Source: G963665545 sp963665545 (lineage in GTDB: Bacteria; Pseudomonadota; Gammaproteobacteria; Xanthomonadales; SZUA-36). Taken from it: a stretch of 64,000 nucleotides of DNA. The notes below the pieces were generated by a model. It was not told the origin of the DNA and did no database searches. It saw only the letters and a list, made by a program, of their open reading frames with translations. The number at the start of each line of letters is the position of its first letter. The first letter of the stretch is position 1. The position numbers and the translations under genes are program-made. Shown here piece by piece: positions 51,709 to 60,554 of this stretch. The DNA is taken from assembly GCA_963665545.2 (NCBI GenBank), contig CAXXKZ010000007.1, forward strand, positions 372,001 to 436,000, in the 5' to 3' direction.

Positions 51709-52294
51709 GACCATCCTTACTTTCCTGTCCGCCTTCTTTGAGGGGCTCAACCCTTTGGACTGGCTTGTTTTCCCAGTAGCATCTAATCATCTGCGCCAGT
51801 CTGGTGGTGGACTGGGCGATGCTGCGACCGGACGCCCGGTACCGGATATCTGCAACGCCCTCGTACAACGGGTTGCGCAACTCCGCCAGCAGCCTGAGCT
51901 GACTTTGGCGGTCGGGAGATTGAAGTAATGGCCTTGTATTATCTCTGCTCAGCCGGGCAAGTTGTTGCGGAACGGACGTCTGCAGGTACACCACCGTTCC
52001 TGACCGTTTCAGCAGGTCGCGATTGACCTGCAGGAGGACCGTTCCGCCTCCAGTGGCGATCAGCACGCCGCTTCTGGAGGCCAGTTTATGCAGCATCTCC
52101 GATTCCCTGACACGGAACCCTTTCTCTCCCTCGACGTCGAATATCAGATTCACACTGGCACCTGTGCGCGCCTCGAGTTCGCGGTCACAGTCAAGAAATT
52201 CGAGGTCGAGTTCGATCGCCAGACGTTGTCCTATTGTCGTTTTTCCGGAGCCCATGGGGCCCACCAGGTAAACATTATGAGTGGCTGGATTCAT
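51695..52294 (-). CDS. aroK: Shikimate kinase
   Basis: A 199-aa kinase starting at MNPATHNVYL (52294). The Walker A is GPMGSGKTTIGQ, the shikimate Asp is in FLDCDRELE, ATGGGTVL is the substrate-binding glycine loop, and NTRPLLQ holds the LID Arg. The C-terminus is about 25 residues longer than E. coli AroK, ending in a charged tail (KEGGQESKDGHAKH) that overlaps aroB. It phosphorylates shikimate at O3. First gene of the minus-strand operon, divergent from the exosortase gene across 98 bases. Confidence 0.95.
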   Translation of the reverse strand: MNPATHNVYLVGPMGSGKTTIGQRLAIELDLEFLDCDRELEARTGASVNLIFDVEGEKGFRVRESEMLHKLASRSGVLIATGGGTVLLQVNRDLLKRSGTVVYLQTSVPQQLARLSRDNTRPLLQSPDRQSQLRLLAELRNPLYEGVADIRYRASGRSIAQSTTRLAQMIRCYWENKPVQRVEPLKEGGQESKDGHAKH

Positions 52295-52392
52295 ATGATA
52301 TTGCAGGTAAAATCGAGTAAAGGCCGGGTGCACTTGTTGCCGGGATTGGGTAACATGGCGCGGACTTCCCAACGCCAGTTTCCTCACTCCAA

Positions 52393-52917
52393 ATGACCCG
52401 TTTTTTCGTCCTATTTGTCGTGCTGATCGTCAGCCTCTTCACGCTGGAAATTACAAATCTGGCGCAGCAGCATTTCGTTATTCCGTTCACCTCAGTGATT
52501 GCGGATTTTAGTGTATGGATCGTGAAGTTCTTCGATGAAAATGTTGTTTCCCACGCTAATGTCATCAGAGATCGGGTGAACGGGTTTTCAGTCAGGATTG
52601 AGGCAGGGTGCAATGGTGTCGAGGCCCTGATTATCCTGTTCGCGGCCATATTCTCCTTCCCGGCGCCTTTGAAAAACAAGCTCATTGGCTTCGCTATTGG
52701 CTTTTTTGCGATCCAGGGGCTCAATATGGTCCGCATTGTCAGCCTCTTCTACCTCGGGCAGTGGAACCGCGTGGCATTTGAGTGGTTCCACCTGTACCTG
52801 TGGCAGGCACTTATCATACTGGATGCGTTGGTCGTCTGGTTGATTTGGCTCCGCACCTTGCCGCAGGCGAAATTAAATCGCCAGCAAGCCAGTGCTGGGG
52901 TCAGTGCTGGGGACTAA
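52393..52917 (+). CDS. xrtH: Exosortase H-type membrane transpeptidase
   Basis: A 174-aa protein with about five membrane helices. The exosortase/archaeosortase catalytic residues are Cys73 in EAGCNGVEAL, Arg114 in NMVRIVSLFYLG and His133 in WFHLYLWQAL, the order and spacing expected for this family. The short length is that of exosortase H, which processes proteins with a C-terminal sorting signal (IPTLxxWG type). I see no such target protein in the window, and the partner membrane protein often found beside it is absent. The final residues are Ala/Ser/Gly-rich. It is convergent with yggT. Confidence 0.82.
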   Translation: MTRFFVLFVVLIVSLFTLEITNLAQQHFVIPFTSVIADFSVWIVKFFDENVVSHANVIRDRVNGFSVRIEAGCNGVEALIILFAAIFSFPAPLKNKLIGFAIGFFAIQGLNMVRIVSLFYLGQWNRVAFEWFHLYLWQALIILDALVVWLIWLRTLPQAKLNRQQASAGVSAGD

Positions 52918-52929
52918 GCCCCGACCGAT

Positions 52930-53472
52930 CTACCATCCTAGCAGAAGGATTAAAAACCGTATGGCTATCAGTGCAAACAAGGGCGACAGGTCAAGTCCCG
53001 CAATCGGTGGAATGACCTTTCGAAACGGACGTAAAACCGGTTCAGTCAACTGAAATACGAGCGGGACTGCGGGGTTGCGTCCTCGCCCGCCGACCCAACT
53101 CAAGATGACCGAAATAATAATCAGGAAGAAATAGGTTGTCAGCAGCGTCATCACCAGCTTGGTGGCGCCGAAAATTATGATGTCGGGCCATGCCATCACT
53201 CTGGCGGCAATTCTGCTCACGATCCATACGCTTAGCGTTTCCAACACCAGCATCAGCACCACTGAGGCGGTGTCGAGCCGGCCGATGGAGGGAATTACTC
53301 TGCGGAGCGGAATCAGGACGGGGTTGGTGACGCGAACCAAAAATTGGCACACCGGGTTGTAGAAATCGGCCTTGACCCACTGCAGCAGCAGTCTCAGCAT
53401 CACCGCGGCAATATACAGATCGATCAATGTGCCGATCAGGTAGGCAAAGGCATTCGCGCCGGGTCCACTCAT
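52930..53472 (-). CDS. yggT: YggT family membrane protein
   Basis: A 180-aa protein made of two YggT repeats. Each repeat has a membrane helix followed by an Arg-rich amphipathic segment: FLVRVTNPVLIPLRRVIPSI (about 42-61) and FQLTEPVLRPFRKVIPPIAG (about 143-162). The repeats NPVL-P-R-VIP and EPVL-P-R-VIP are typical. YggT proteins sit in the inner membrane and are linked to osmotic stress and cell division in some bacteria. It lies 50 bases downstream of proC in the common yggS-proC-yggT order. Confidence 0.92.
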   Translation of the reverse strand: MSGPGANAFAYLIGTLIDLYIAAVMLRLLLQWVKADFYNPVCQFLVRVTNPVLIPLRRVIPSIGRLDTASVVLMLVLETLSVWIVSRIAARVMAWPDIIIFGATKLVMTLLTTYFFLIIISVILSWVGGRGRNPAVPLVFQLTEPVLRPFRKVIPPIAGLDLSPLFALIAIRFLILLLGW

Positions 53473-53522
53473 GGTCGTTTCACTTCCTGTTTGTATCTGT
53501 CTGGCCGGGCGCAGTCATGGCA

Positions 53523-54320
53523 TCACAATAGCTCGCGGCCCCGTTTGGTCGCGGCTGAAACTGCTTTTTGAACCAATTGCGGCAATCCGCCCGCTTCAAG
53601 CACCTCGATTGCAGCCTGGGTGGTTCCGCCTGGGGAGGTCACGCGTTGACGCAATTCCCGTACATCAATTTCGCTATCCGAGGCCATGATGCCGGCACCA
53701 CGCGCAGTGTGAGTTGCCAGTTTGGCTGCGATCTCCGGGGGCAGCCCCAGTGCTTGGCCAGCTTCAGCCAACGCTTCTGTCAACAAAAAATAGTAAGCCG
53801 GTCCGCTTCCCGAAACGGCCGTGACCACGTCCATCAATCGCTCGTCGCCAATCCAGACCACTTCGCCGACGACGGCCATGATTTTCTCCGCCTGCTCCTT
53901 GTGGTGCGGTCTGCAGTGGTTGCCTGCGAACAGGCCGGTGATGCCGTGACCAATCAGAGCCGGGGTGTTGGGCATTGAGCGCACGACAGCCTGCCTGGCA
54001 CCCAGCCCTGATTCAATGGAGTCGACCGCAGCACCGGCGGCAATGGAGATCACCAATTGATTGCTGTGGACTTGATGTGTCAGCGAAGCCAGGACTTGCG
54101 ACATGATTTGCGGCTTGACGGCCAGGACGATGACATCGGCGCCCTCAACGGCGGGCCCGTTGTCCGCGAAAACAGCTGCGCCAAATTCTGCTTTCATCCG
54201 ATTGCGGGCGGCTTCACTGGGGTCTGCAACGCGGACCTCAAGTTGGGAATTGCCAGAGGATTGCAAGCCACTGATCAGGGCGGCGGCCATGTTGCCGCCA
54301 CCGATAAACGTTACTATCAT
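53523..54320 (-). CDS. proC: Pyrroline-5-carboxylate reductase
   Basis: A 265-aa NAD(P)H reductase: Rossmann start IVTFIGGGNMAAALISGL, VLAVKPQIMSQVL, SIAAGAAVDSIE, MPNTPALIGHGITGLFAG and the C-terminal dimer domain with SGSGPAYYFLLTEALAEAG and VTSPGGTTQAAIE (the P5C site). It makes L-proline in the last step of synthesis. The gene is 26 bases after yggS on the same strand. Confidence 0.96.
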   Translation of the reverse strand: MIVTFIGGGNMAAALISGLQSSGNSQLEVRVADPSEAARNRMKAEFGAAVFADNGPAVEGADVIVLAVKPQIMSQVLASLTHQVHSNQLVISIAAGAAVDSIESGLGARQAVVRSMPNTPALIGHGITGLFAGNHCRPHHKEQAEKIMAVVGEVVWIGDERLMDVVTAVSGSGPAYYFLLTEALAEAGQALGLPPEIAAKLATHTARGAGIMASDSEIDVRELRQRVTSPGGTTQAAIEVLEAGGLPQLVQKAVSAATKRGRELL

Positions 54321-54346
54321 TTCAATTCTTCCTCGCTGTAGACATG

Positions 54347-55039
54347 CTACTCCACCGCAGTTCTCGAACCCAGCAAATCGGTTCCGACTCGCACCATCGT
54401 TGAACCGGCGGCCACTGCCGATTCGAGATCGGCGGACATCCCCATGGACAGGGTATCAAGCTCAATTCCCTGGGCACGCAAATTGGTGAACAATTCGGTC
54501 ATCTGAACGAAGCTGTTATTGAGATCCTTGCTGCGCTGATCTGGCCTTGGTATGGCCATCAGTCCGCGCAATCTGATGCCGGGCAGATCTAATGCGCATT
54601 GAGCCAATTCCGCCGTGCATTCAGGCGTCACTCCGGCTTTTTGCGGTTCATGATCGATGTTGACCTGGATACAGATGTTCAAAGGCCCCGCCGCCGGGTC
54701 TCGCTGGGCAGACAGCCTGGTGAGGATTTTTTTGCGGTCTACACTGTGCACCCAGCTGAAATGGCGACAAATGTCTCTGGTCTTGTTTGACTGGACAGGT
54801 CCGATAAAATGCCACTCAATGTTCAGGTCGGCCAATTCCCTGATCTTTTCAAGCCCTTCCTGGACGGTGTTTTCACCGAATGCAGTCTGGCCTAGATCGT
54901 ATAACACTTTGATTTTCAATTTAGAATGTCGTTTGCTCACAGCCAGAATCTGCACTGAATGGGGGTCGCGTCCCGATCCGATACAGGCCTTTCTTACTCT
55001 TGCACGGACATTATTAAGATTGTCTTTTAAGTCATTCAT
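54347..55039 (-). CDS. yggS: YggS family PLP homeostasis protein
   Basis: A 230-aa fold-type III PLP-binding protein. The Schiff-base Lys is in AVSKRHSKLK (residue about 35), and WHFIGPVQSNK, STLSMGMSADLE-like DTLSMGMSADLESAV and GSTMVRVGTDLLGSR complete the barrel. It has no catalytic domain partner and regulates PLP and amino-acid balance (PLPBP). First gene of yggS-proC-yggT, divergent from pilT across 127 bases. Confidence 0.95.
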   Translation of the reverse strand: MNDLKDNLNNVRARVRKACIGSGRDPHSVQILAVSKRHSKLKIKVLYDLGQTAFGENTVQEGLEKIRELADLNIEWHFIGPVQSNKTRDICRHFSWVHSVDRKKILTRLSAQRDPAAGPLNICIQVNIDHEPQKAGVTPECTAELAQCALDLPGIRLRGLMAIPRPDQRSKDLNNSFVQMTELFTNLRAQGIELDTLSMGMSADLESAVAAGSTMVRVGTDLLGSRTAVE

Positions 55040-55166
55040 CTTGCGGGGAGACTATGCATTGTTTTATCGTTACAGGTGGAGCGCCTGATTCAAGGACCTG
55101 AGTCGTGCATTTCGGCCCTGATTGCCGGTGCATTGTAGCGCGACCTGAGGGTTTCAAGGAGACAAA

Positions 55167-56204
55167 ATGGATATTGCGGAGCTGCTAGCTTTTTCGGTCA
55201 AAAACAACGCTTCAGACCTGCATCTCTCTTCGGGATTGCCACCGATGATTCGCGTCGACGGTGACATACGCCGCATGTCATTGCCCGCCATCGACACACC
55301 ACAATTGAGCGAACTCCTCTATAGCACAATGAGCGACAAACAACGTCGTGATTTCGAAGGCAATCTGGAGGTGGACTACTCCTATTCGGTACAGAGCCTG
55401 GCACGTTTCAGGGTCAATTGTTATCACCATGACCGCGGCGTCGGCGGCGCTTTCAGAACCATTCCTGATTCGGTATGGACACTGGAAGACATCGGCGCGC
55501 CACCGGTTTTCAGAGATATCATCAGTGTTCCCCGGGGTATGGTCCTGGTGACGGGCCCAACCGGGTCGGGCAAATCAACCACTCTGGCTGCGCTGATCGA
55601 TCATCTGAACGGCCAGGTAGAGGGCCATATTCTGACAATTGAAGATCCGATTGAATTCCTTCATACCTCGCGCAAATGCATGATAAATCAGCGCGAAGTC
55701 CACCGCGATACACTGGGTTTCAACCAGGCCCTGCGTGCTGCCTTGCGCGAAGACCCAGACATTATCCTGGTGGGCGAGATGCGCGATATTGAGACCATCC
55801 GTCTGGCGATGACTGCCGCCGAAACCGGGCACCTTGTGTTTTCGACTTTGCACACCAGTTCGGCACCCAAGACCATTGACCGAATCATCGACGTCTTCCC
55901 GGCGGGCGAAAAAGCCATGGTCCGCTCAATGCTGTCTGAATCTCTCCGCTCCGTCATTGCCCAGACGTTGCTGAAGCGAATCGGCGGGGGTCGGGTGGCG
56001 GCCTGGGAAATCATGGTCGCCAACCCGGCCATCCGCAACCTGATTCGAGAAGACAAGGTGGCGCAGATGTACTCCGCCATTCAAACCGGTAACAACGTGG
56101 GCATGCAGACCCTGGATCAACATCTCGAGACCCTGGTTAGTCGGGGGATGGTCTCCAGGCTTGAGGCGGCCAAACGTGCGGTCGACAAAAATTTGTTTGT
56201 TTAG
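55167..56204 (+). CDS. pilT: Type IV pilus retraction ATPase PilT
   Basis: A 345-aa hexameric ATPase. The N-terminal PAS-like domain ends near residue 100, then Walker A GPTGSGKSTTLAALI, the Asp box EDPIEFLH, Walker B DPDIILVGEMRD, the His box TGHLVFSTLHTSSA and the AIRNLIREDK PilT signature. It disassembles the pilus for twitching and DNA uptake. AAGGAGA sits 6 bases before the ATG. It is followed by pilU, 30 bases on. Confidence 0.97.
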   Translation: MDIAELLAFSVKNNASDLHLSSGLPPMIRVDGDIRRMSLPAIDTPQLSELLYSTMSDKQRRDFEGNLEVDYSYSVQSLARFRVNCYHHDRGVGGAFRTIPDSVWTLEDIGAPPVFRDIISVPRGMVLVTGPTGSGKSTTLAALIDHLNGQVEGHILTIEDPIEFLHTSRKCMINQREVHRDTLGFNQALRAALREDPDIILVGEMRDIETIRLAMTAAETGHLVFSTLHTSSAPKTIDRIIDVFPAGEKAMVRSMLSESLRSVIAQTLLKRIGGGRVAAWEIMVANPAIRNLIREDKVAQMYSAIQTGNNVGMQTLDQHLETLVSRGMVSRLEAAKRAVDKNLFV

Positions 56205-56234
56205 GACTTACGGACCTTCAAGGAGCATAGATTC

Positions 56235-57362
56235 ATGAGTGACATCAAACGCTGGCTCAAGCAACTGCATGATGAAGTAGGGTCTGATCTGTTCGTCACA
56301 GTCAACGCGCCGCCGTGCATCAAGGTTCACGGCAAGATCAAACCGATTACGACCAATATGCTCGACGGTGATCAATGCCGCGATGTTGTATTCAGTCTGA
56401 TGACGGACCGACAGCAACAGTCCTTTATTGATTTGCAGGAAGCCCAGTTTGCCTACTCTCTGGATAAGGAAGTGCGTTTCAGGATCAGTGCCTTTTACCA
56501 ACAGGGCTTCATCGGCATGGTTGCGCGCAGAATTGAGACCCGAATCCCGGACTTCGAGGAATTGGGCTGCCCCGAGGTCATGGCTGAACTGGCCGTGGCC
56601 AAGCGCGGCATCATTTTTTTTGTGGGCGCTACCGGCACGGGTAAGTCTACCTCGATGGCGGCGATGGTTGGCTATCGTAATCAGCGCATGACCGGGCACA
56701 TCGTGATGGTGGAAGACCCCATAGAATATATTCACCAGCACGGCAAGAGCCTGATGACTCAGCGTGAGGTTGGTGTGGATACCGAATCGTTTGAAGTTGC
56801 TCTGCGCAATACCCTGCGGCAGGCACCCGATGTCATTCTGATCGGCGAGGTGCGCACGCGCGAGGCCATGAACCACGCGATCACATTCGCTGAAACCGGT
56901 CACCTGGTGCTGTGTACTCTGCACGCCAACAATGCCAACCAGGCCCTGGACAGAATTCTTCATTTCTTTCCCGAGGACTACCGGGAACAGTTACTGCTGG
57001 ATCTGTCTTTCAACATGAAAGCCATTATCGCTCAACAGTTGATCCCTTCGCTCGACGGATCGCGGCGCTGGGCGGCGTTTGAGGTGCTGATGGTCACGCC
57101 ACTGGTTAAAGACAAAGTCAGAAAAGGCGAAATCGACGAACTCAAAAATGTGATGAAGGACTCCGGACATCACGGAATGACGACCTTCGATCAATGTCTG
57201 TTCAAGATGTACAAAGACAACATGGTTTCCTATGACGATGCGCTTCGTCATGCCGATTCGGCCAACGAAGTCAGGCTGATGGTGAAAATGTCAGAAGGTG
57301 GTGACGCCGAGTCTCTGGCGAAAAACCTCGAAGGTGTCGAACTCCTCGGTGGTGATCATTAG
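56235..57362 (+). CDS. pilU: PilT-dependent retraction ATPase PilU
   Basis: A 375-aa PilT paralogue preceded by AAGGAGC. Walker A is GATGTGKSTSMAAM, with EDPIEYIH, Walker B APDVILIGEVRTRE and a His box TGHLVLCTLHANNA. It is longer at the C-terminus (VKMSEGGDAESLAKNLEGVE), typical of PilU. PilU strengthens retraction together with PilT. The order pilT-pilU and the spacing are standard for gammaproteobacteria. Confidence 0.96.
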   Translation: MSDIKRWLKQLHDEVGSDLFVTVNAPPCIKVHGKIKPITTNMLDGDQCRDVVFSLMTDRQQQSFIDLQEAQFAYSLDKEVRFRISAFYQQGFIGMVARRIETRIPDFEELGCPEVMAELAVAKRGIIFFVGATGTGKSTSMAAMVGYRNQRMTGHIVMVEDPIEYIHQHGKSLMTQREVGVDTESFEVALRNTLRQAPDVILIGEVRTREAMNHAITFAETGHLVLCTLHANNANQALDRILHFFPEDYREQLLLDLSFNMKAIIAQQLIPSLDGSRRWAAFEVLMVTPLVKDKVRKGEIDELKNVMKDSGHHGMTTFDQCLFKMYKDNMVSYDDALRHADSANEVRLMVKMSEGGDAESLAKNLEGVELLGGDH

Positions 57363-57494
57363 TGTTCAACACGACCCGAAGCCGGCGGCAAGGGCGACCA
57401 AAATCTTGCTTATGTTGAGGTTCCGGTTTTAACATTGTTCTCCCAAGCCTAGTGAACGCTCGGGCGCTATCATTCCCATGCAGGACATATTGCT

Positions 57495-58187
57495 ATGCGC
57501 GTATTGATCATCGAGGACAACCCGGACATTGCTGCCAATATCGGGGACTATCTGGAGGACCAGGGCTATACCGTGGATTTCGCAGGTGACGGAGTCACCG
57601 GCCTCCACCTGGCGGTGGTCAACGATTTTGACGCAATCGTCCTGGACCTCGCACTGCCGGGCATGGACGGACTGGACGTTTGCCGCAAGCTGAGGAACGA
57701 AGCAGGCAAGGGTACCCCTGTATTGATGCTTACAGCCCGCGATCGGCTGGAGGACAAACTGGCCGGTTTCGAAACCGGTGCCGATGATTATTTGGTCAAA
57801 CCGTTCGAATTGCAGGAGCTTGCTGCCCGGCTCAAGGTGCTTGCCAGCCGTGGCGGCCGCCGTATCCAACGTGAGCTTCGCGTGGGTGACTTGACTTACA
57901 ACGTTGACACGCTCAGCGTCACCCGGGCGGAAGTGGACATTTACCTGAATCCGATCGGTCTGAAATTGCTCAAGCGGCTGATGGACGCATCACCCAACGT
58001 AGTTTCGCGTGGCGACCTGGAAATGGTGGTGTGGGGTGAAGAAATGCCCGACAGCGATAGCTTGCGCGTGCACATCCACTCATTACGCAGTGCCATCGAT
58101 AAGCCTTTTGGCAGCATGATGATCCAGACCCGCCACGGGATCGGCTATCGCCTGGTGGAAGCTGATGCAGTACCGCCAAAGACTTAG
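57495..58187 (+). CDS. OmpR/PhoP-family response regulator
   Basis: A 230-aa regulator. The receiver domain has acidic Glu7-Asp8 (LIIEDN), phospho-acceptor Asp51 in VLDLALPGMDG, Thr in MLTARD and Lys in DDYLVKPFE. The winged-helix output domain is at residues about 127-223 (VHIHSLRSAIDKPFG and TRHGIGYRLV). It overlaps the sensor kinase start by 23 bases. The signal is unknown. Confidence 0.94.
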   Translation: MRVLIIEDNPDIAANIGDYLEDQGYTVDFAGDGVTGLHLAVVNDFDAIVLDLALPGMDGLDVCRKLRNEAGKGTPVLMLTARDRLEDKLAGFETGADDYLVKPFELQELAARLKVLASRGGRRIQRELRVGDLTYNVDTLSVTRAEVDIYLNPIGLKLLKRLMDASPNVVSRGDLEMVVWGEEMPDSDSLRVHIHSLRSAIDKPFGSMMIQTRHGIGYRLVEADAVPPKT

Positions 58188-59442
58188 AAGCCGAATCGTT
58201 GTTTCGTTCTTGCTGTTCGGTACTCTGCTGAGCGTATTGTTTGCCCTGTCCACACTGTTTCTTCAAAATAAGCTCGAAGATCAGTTGATCGGCGCCACGA
58301 TCAGGCAGGAGCTGGACGATTACGTCCGGCAATTGCGCGCAGACCCCTCGGTCGTCGAGCCCTTCTACACCCGGATCCAGGGCTATATCACCCGGCCGGG
58401 AGATCCGAATCAGACCGTGTCCTCTCAGGTCAGGGCATTGCCCCAGGGGGTGCACGATGTCACAACTTTGCAAGGCAGTTACAAAGTAGCCATCCACAAG
58501 GATGACGATCTGTGGGCATTCCTGATGTATGACGTCAGTGACAACAAGCTGCTGACCCGGCAGCTCATCCTCGCATTGATCGGCGTTGTGCTACTGTTTT
58601 CTGTGATGTCATTTATGTTGGGCGTGTGGTCCTCCAGGCGCGTCATGCGGCCCGTCACTGATCTCGCTGAGCGCCTTGACACCCAGGTCGGGCAGACCAA
58701 TCACAATCCACTTGCGCCGTACTTTGCCGACGATGAGGTTGGGCAATTGGCCGCGGCGCTGGACAGTTATGCGGAGCGGCTACAGCACCTGGTGGAGCGG
58801 GACCGGGATTTCAATGCAGATGTCAGCCACGAATTGAGATCGCCGCTGACCGTTATCACCGGTGCAACTGAATTGCTACTGGCGCAGGACGACCTGCAGC
58901 CGAAAGTCCGCACCCGCCTCTTGCGCATTGCCCGGGCCGCCAGGCAGTCGGCCGACATCACCACCGCCTTGCTGCACCTGGTGCGGGCCGAGCAGGGAAC
59001 AGACGAAGATACTGCAGCCCAGAACGTCGGCGAAGTGGTCGCCAAGGTGGTGCATCTCCATGAACCGTTGATCGGCAACAAGCCCCTGTCGCTAAAAGTC
59101 ACTGAGGAAGACAGGGTGAGCGTGATAGCACCGGAATCCGTTCTGGCTGTGACCATCGGAAACCTGATCGGTAATGCCATGCGTTACACCAGCGAAGGCG
59201 AAGTCACGATCATCATTGGCAATGGGCGGGTTATTGTCGAAGACACCGGGCCGGGTATACCCGAGGAAGAGCTGCACAGGGTTTTCGAGCGCCACTATCG
59301 CGGGCAAAACGTTTCCGGCAAAGGATCCGGGCTGGGGCTTGCCATCGTGCAAAGGCTGTGTGAGCTGTATGGCTGGTCCATTCACTTCAGCAACCGGTTG
59401 GGGGCAGGTCTGCGCGCCGAGTTGCGATTTTTTGGCAGCTGA
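58165..59442 (+). CDS. Sensor histidine kinase
   Basis: A 425-aa kinase. Membrane helices at about 10-32 and 132-155 enclose a periplasmic region of roughly 100 residues. HAMP follows (SSRRVMRPVTDLAERL), then the H-box VSHELRSPLTVITG with His222, N-box IGNLIGNAMRYT, G1 EDTGPGIP, F region HRVFERHYRG and G2 GSGLGLAIVQRL. It phosphorylates the coupled response regulator. The extracytoplasmic domain is not recognised, so the stimulus is unknown. Confidence 0.94.
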   Translation: MQYRQRLRSRIVVSFLLFGTLLSVLFALSTLFLQNKLEDQLIGATIRQELDDYVRQLRADPSVVEPFYTRIQGYITRPGDPNQTVSSQVRALPQGVHDVTTLQGSYKVAIHKDDDLWAFLMYDVSDNKLLTRQLILALIGVVLLFSVMSFMLGVWSSRRVMRPVTDLAERLDTQVGQTNHNPLAPYFADDEVGQLAAALDSYAERLQHLVERDRDFNADVSHELRSPLTVITGATELLLAQDDLQPKVRTRLLRIARAARQSADITTALLHLVRAEQGTDEDTAAQNVGEVVAKVVHLHEPLIGNKPLSLKVTEEDRVSVIAPESVLAVTIGNLIGNAMRYTSEGEVTIIIGNGRVIVEDTGPGIPEEELHRVFERHYRGQNVSGKGSGLGLAIVQRLCELYGWSIHFSNRLGAGLRAELRFFGS

Positions 59443-59514
59443 TGGTTGACTTGGCCCCCTGTCGCAAAATAAATAATGTAATCTTGCAATTCGTGGAAAA
59501 TCCGGAATTCACTG

Positions 59515-59865
59515 ATGGCAATCATTCCCTGTTCGGCCTGCGGCAAGAAAATATCCAGTTTGGCGTCCATATGTTCCCACTGCGGGCACCAGACCGGCGA
59601 GGTGTCTGAGGCCGACCGGGCGATACTCCATTTGCGTAAACTGCGCGACGAAGTTTACAAACTGAGCATGTACAGCTATGCAGTCATCACAGTGTTCGTG
59701 ATTGCCTTTGGTTGGTACTGGTGGGATTCGTCGGGTTTCGAGCAGGCCTCGTCTTCAGGACCTTACTACTTGATGGGGCTGAGCGCTGTGGGCTACCTGC
59801 TGATCAGGGCGCTGTTGTTTCGAAAGAAAATGGAAAGGCGGCGGGCGCCCAGACCGGGCGACTGA
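59515..59865 (+). CDS. Zinc-ribbon membrane protein
   Basis: A 116-aa protein with an N-terminal zinc ribbon (Cys6, Cys9, Cys20 and Cys23, in CSACGKK and CSHCGHQ) followed by a charged helix and two membrane segments (YAVITVFVIAFGWYW and YYLMGLSAVGYLLIRALLF), ending in a basic tail. Such small proteins are common in Xanthomonadales-like genomes and have no assigned function. It follows the histidine kinase by 72 bases but seems independent. Confidence 0.72.
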   Translation: MAIIPCSACGKKISSLASICSHCGHQTGEVSEADRAILHLRKLRDEVYKLSMYSYAVITVFVIAFGWYWWDSSGFEQASSSGPYYLMGLSAVGYLLIRALLFRKKMERRRAPRPGD

Positions 59866-59914
59866 GGACAGCGCACTGAGGGTAGTTCTTTTTGGGCTGT
59901 GGCCAAGACGCAGC

Positions 59915-60442
59915 TTACTGGACCCGCTCCACCTTGACATCAGAAAAGTGGCCTTCGACTGACAGGTGCCAGGTTTTGAATGCACCGGGTTCGATGACCA
60001 CCACTGGATTCTCGATCGGCTTGATATAGAATCTGTCCTTCTTGTTGGCCTGTTCCCATATCATTCCGTTTTCCAGCTCAAATACGGTATTGCCATCCCA
60101 GCCTGAAAATGTGCCTTTCAATCGGCTGTTAATCGTTATTCGGTCCTTTTTATTGACTTTGATGTTGGGCTGTTTTTCAAATCCTCGCAGGTCCTGCGCG
60201 GGATCGGTGGTGGTGCTGCCGGCATAGGCATAAACGCCTGCCTTGGGCTGGTCAAGTGTTGCCAGAGAATGTGATCGGATCCAGCGATTCAACGCGTCGA
60301 GTTCGCCCTGGCTCAATTTCGACAAACCGGCTGCGCCAAACTCATCTCCGGTCATCTGTTCTTCAAGCGACGCAAAGCCTTCATCCGCAGTTGACGACAA
60401 AGCAAACAAGGAAATGAAGATCAGCAGTAAGCACTTTTTCAT
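59915..60442 (-). CDS. Secreted hypothetical protein
   Basis: A 175-aa protein with a signal peptide (CLLLIFISLFALSSTA). A segment (FGAAGLSKLSQGELDALNRW, residues about 36-55) is a pattern I have seen in other secreted gammaproteobacterial proteins of unknown role. The C-terminal half looks like a small beta-barrel/OB-type fold with FSGWDGNTVFELENGMIWEQ. I cannot name it. No operon partner: the neighbour upstream is the TPR sulfotransferase on the same strand across 110 bases, the other neighbour is convergent. Confidence 0.7.
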   Translation of the reverse strand: MKKCLLLIFISLFALSSTADEGFASLEEQMTGDEFGAAGLSKLSQGELDALNRWIRSHSLATLDQPKAGVYAYAGSTTTDPAQDLRGFEKQPNIKVNKKDRITINSRLKGTFSGWDGNTVFELENGMIWEQANKKDRFYIKPIENPVVVIEPGAFKTWHLSVEGHFSDVKVERVQ

Positions 60443-60554
60443 GGGATTACCTAGGTCAAACAGTCAGAGCTTCCGCCGACGATGTGGCGGTCGCCAGTCT
60501 AGCATGGCGATGCAGTACACTCATGCAAGCCAACACCCGTAGCTGAAGCGGCAA

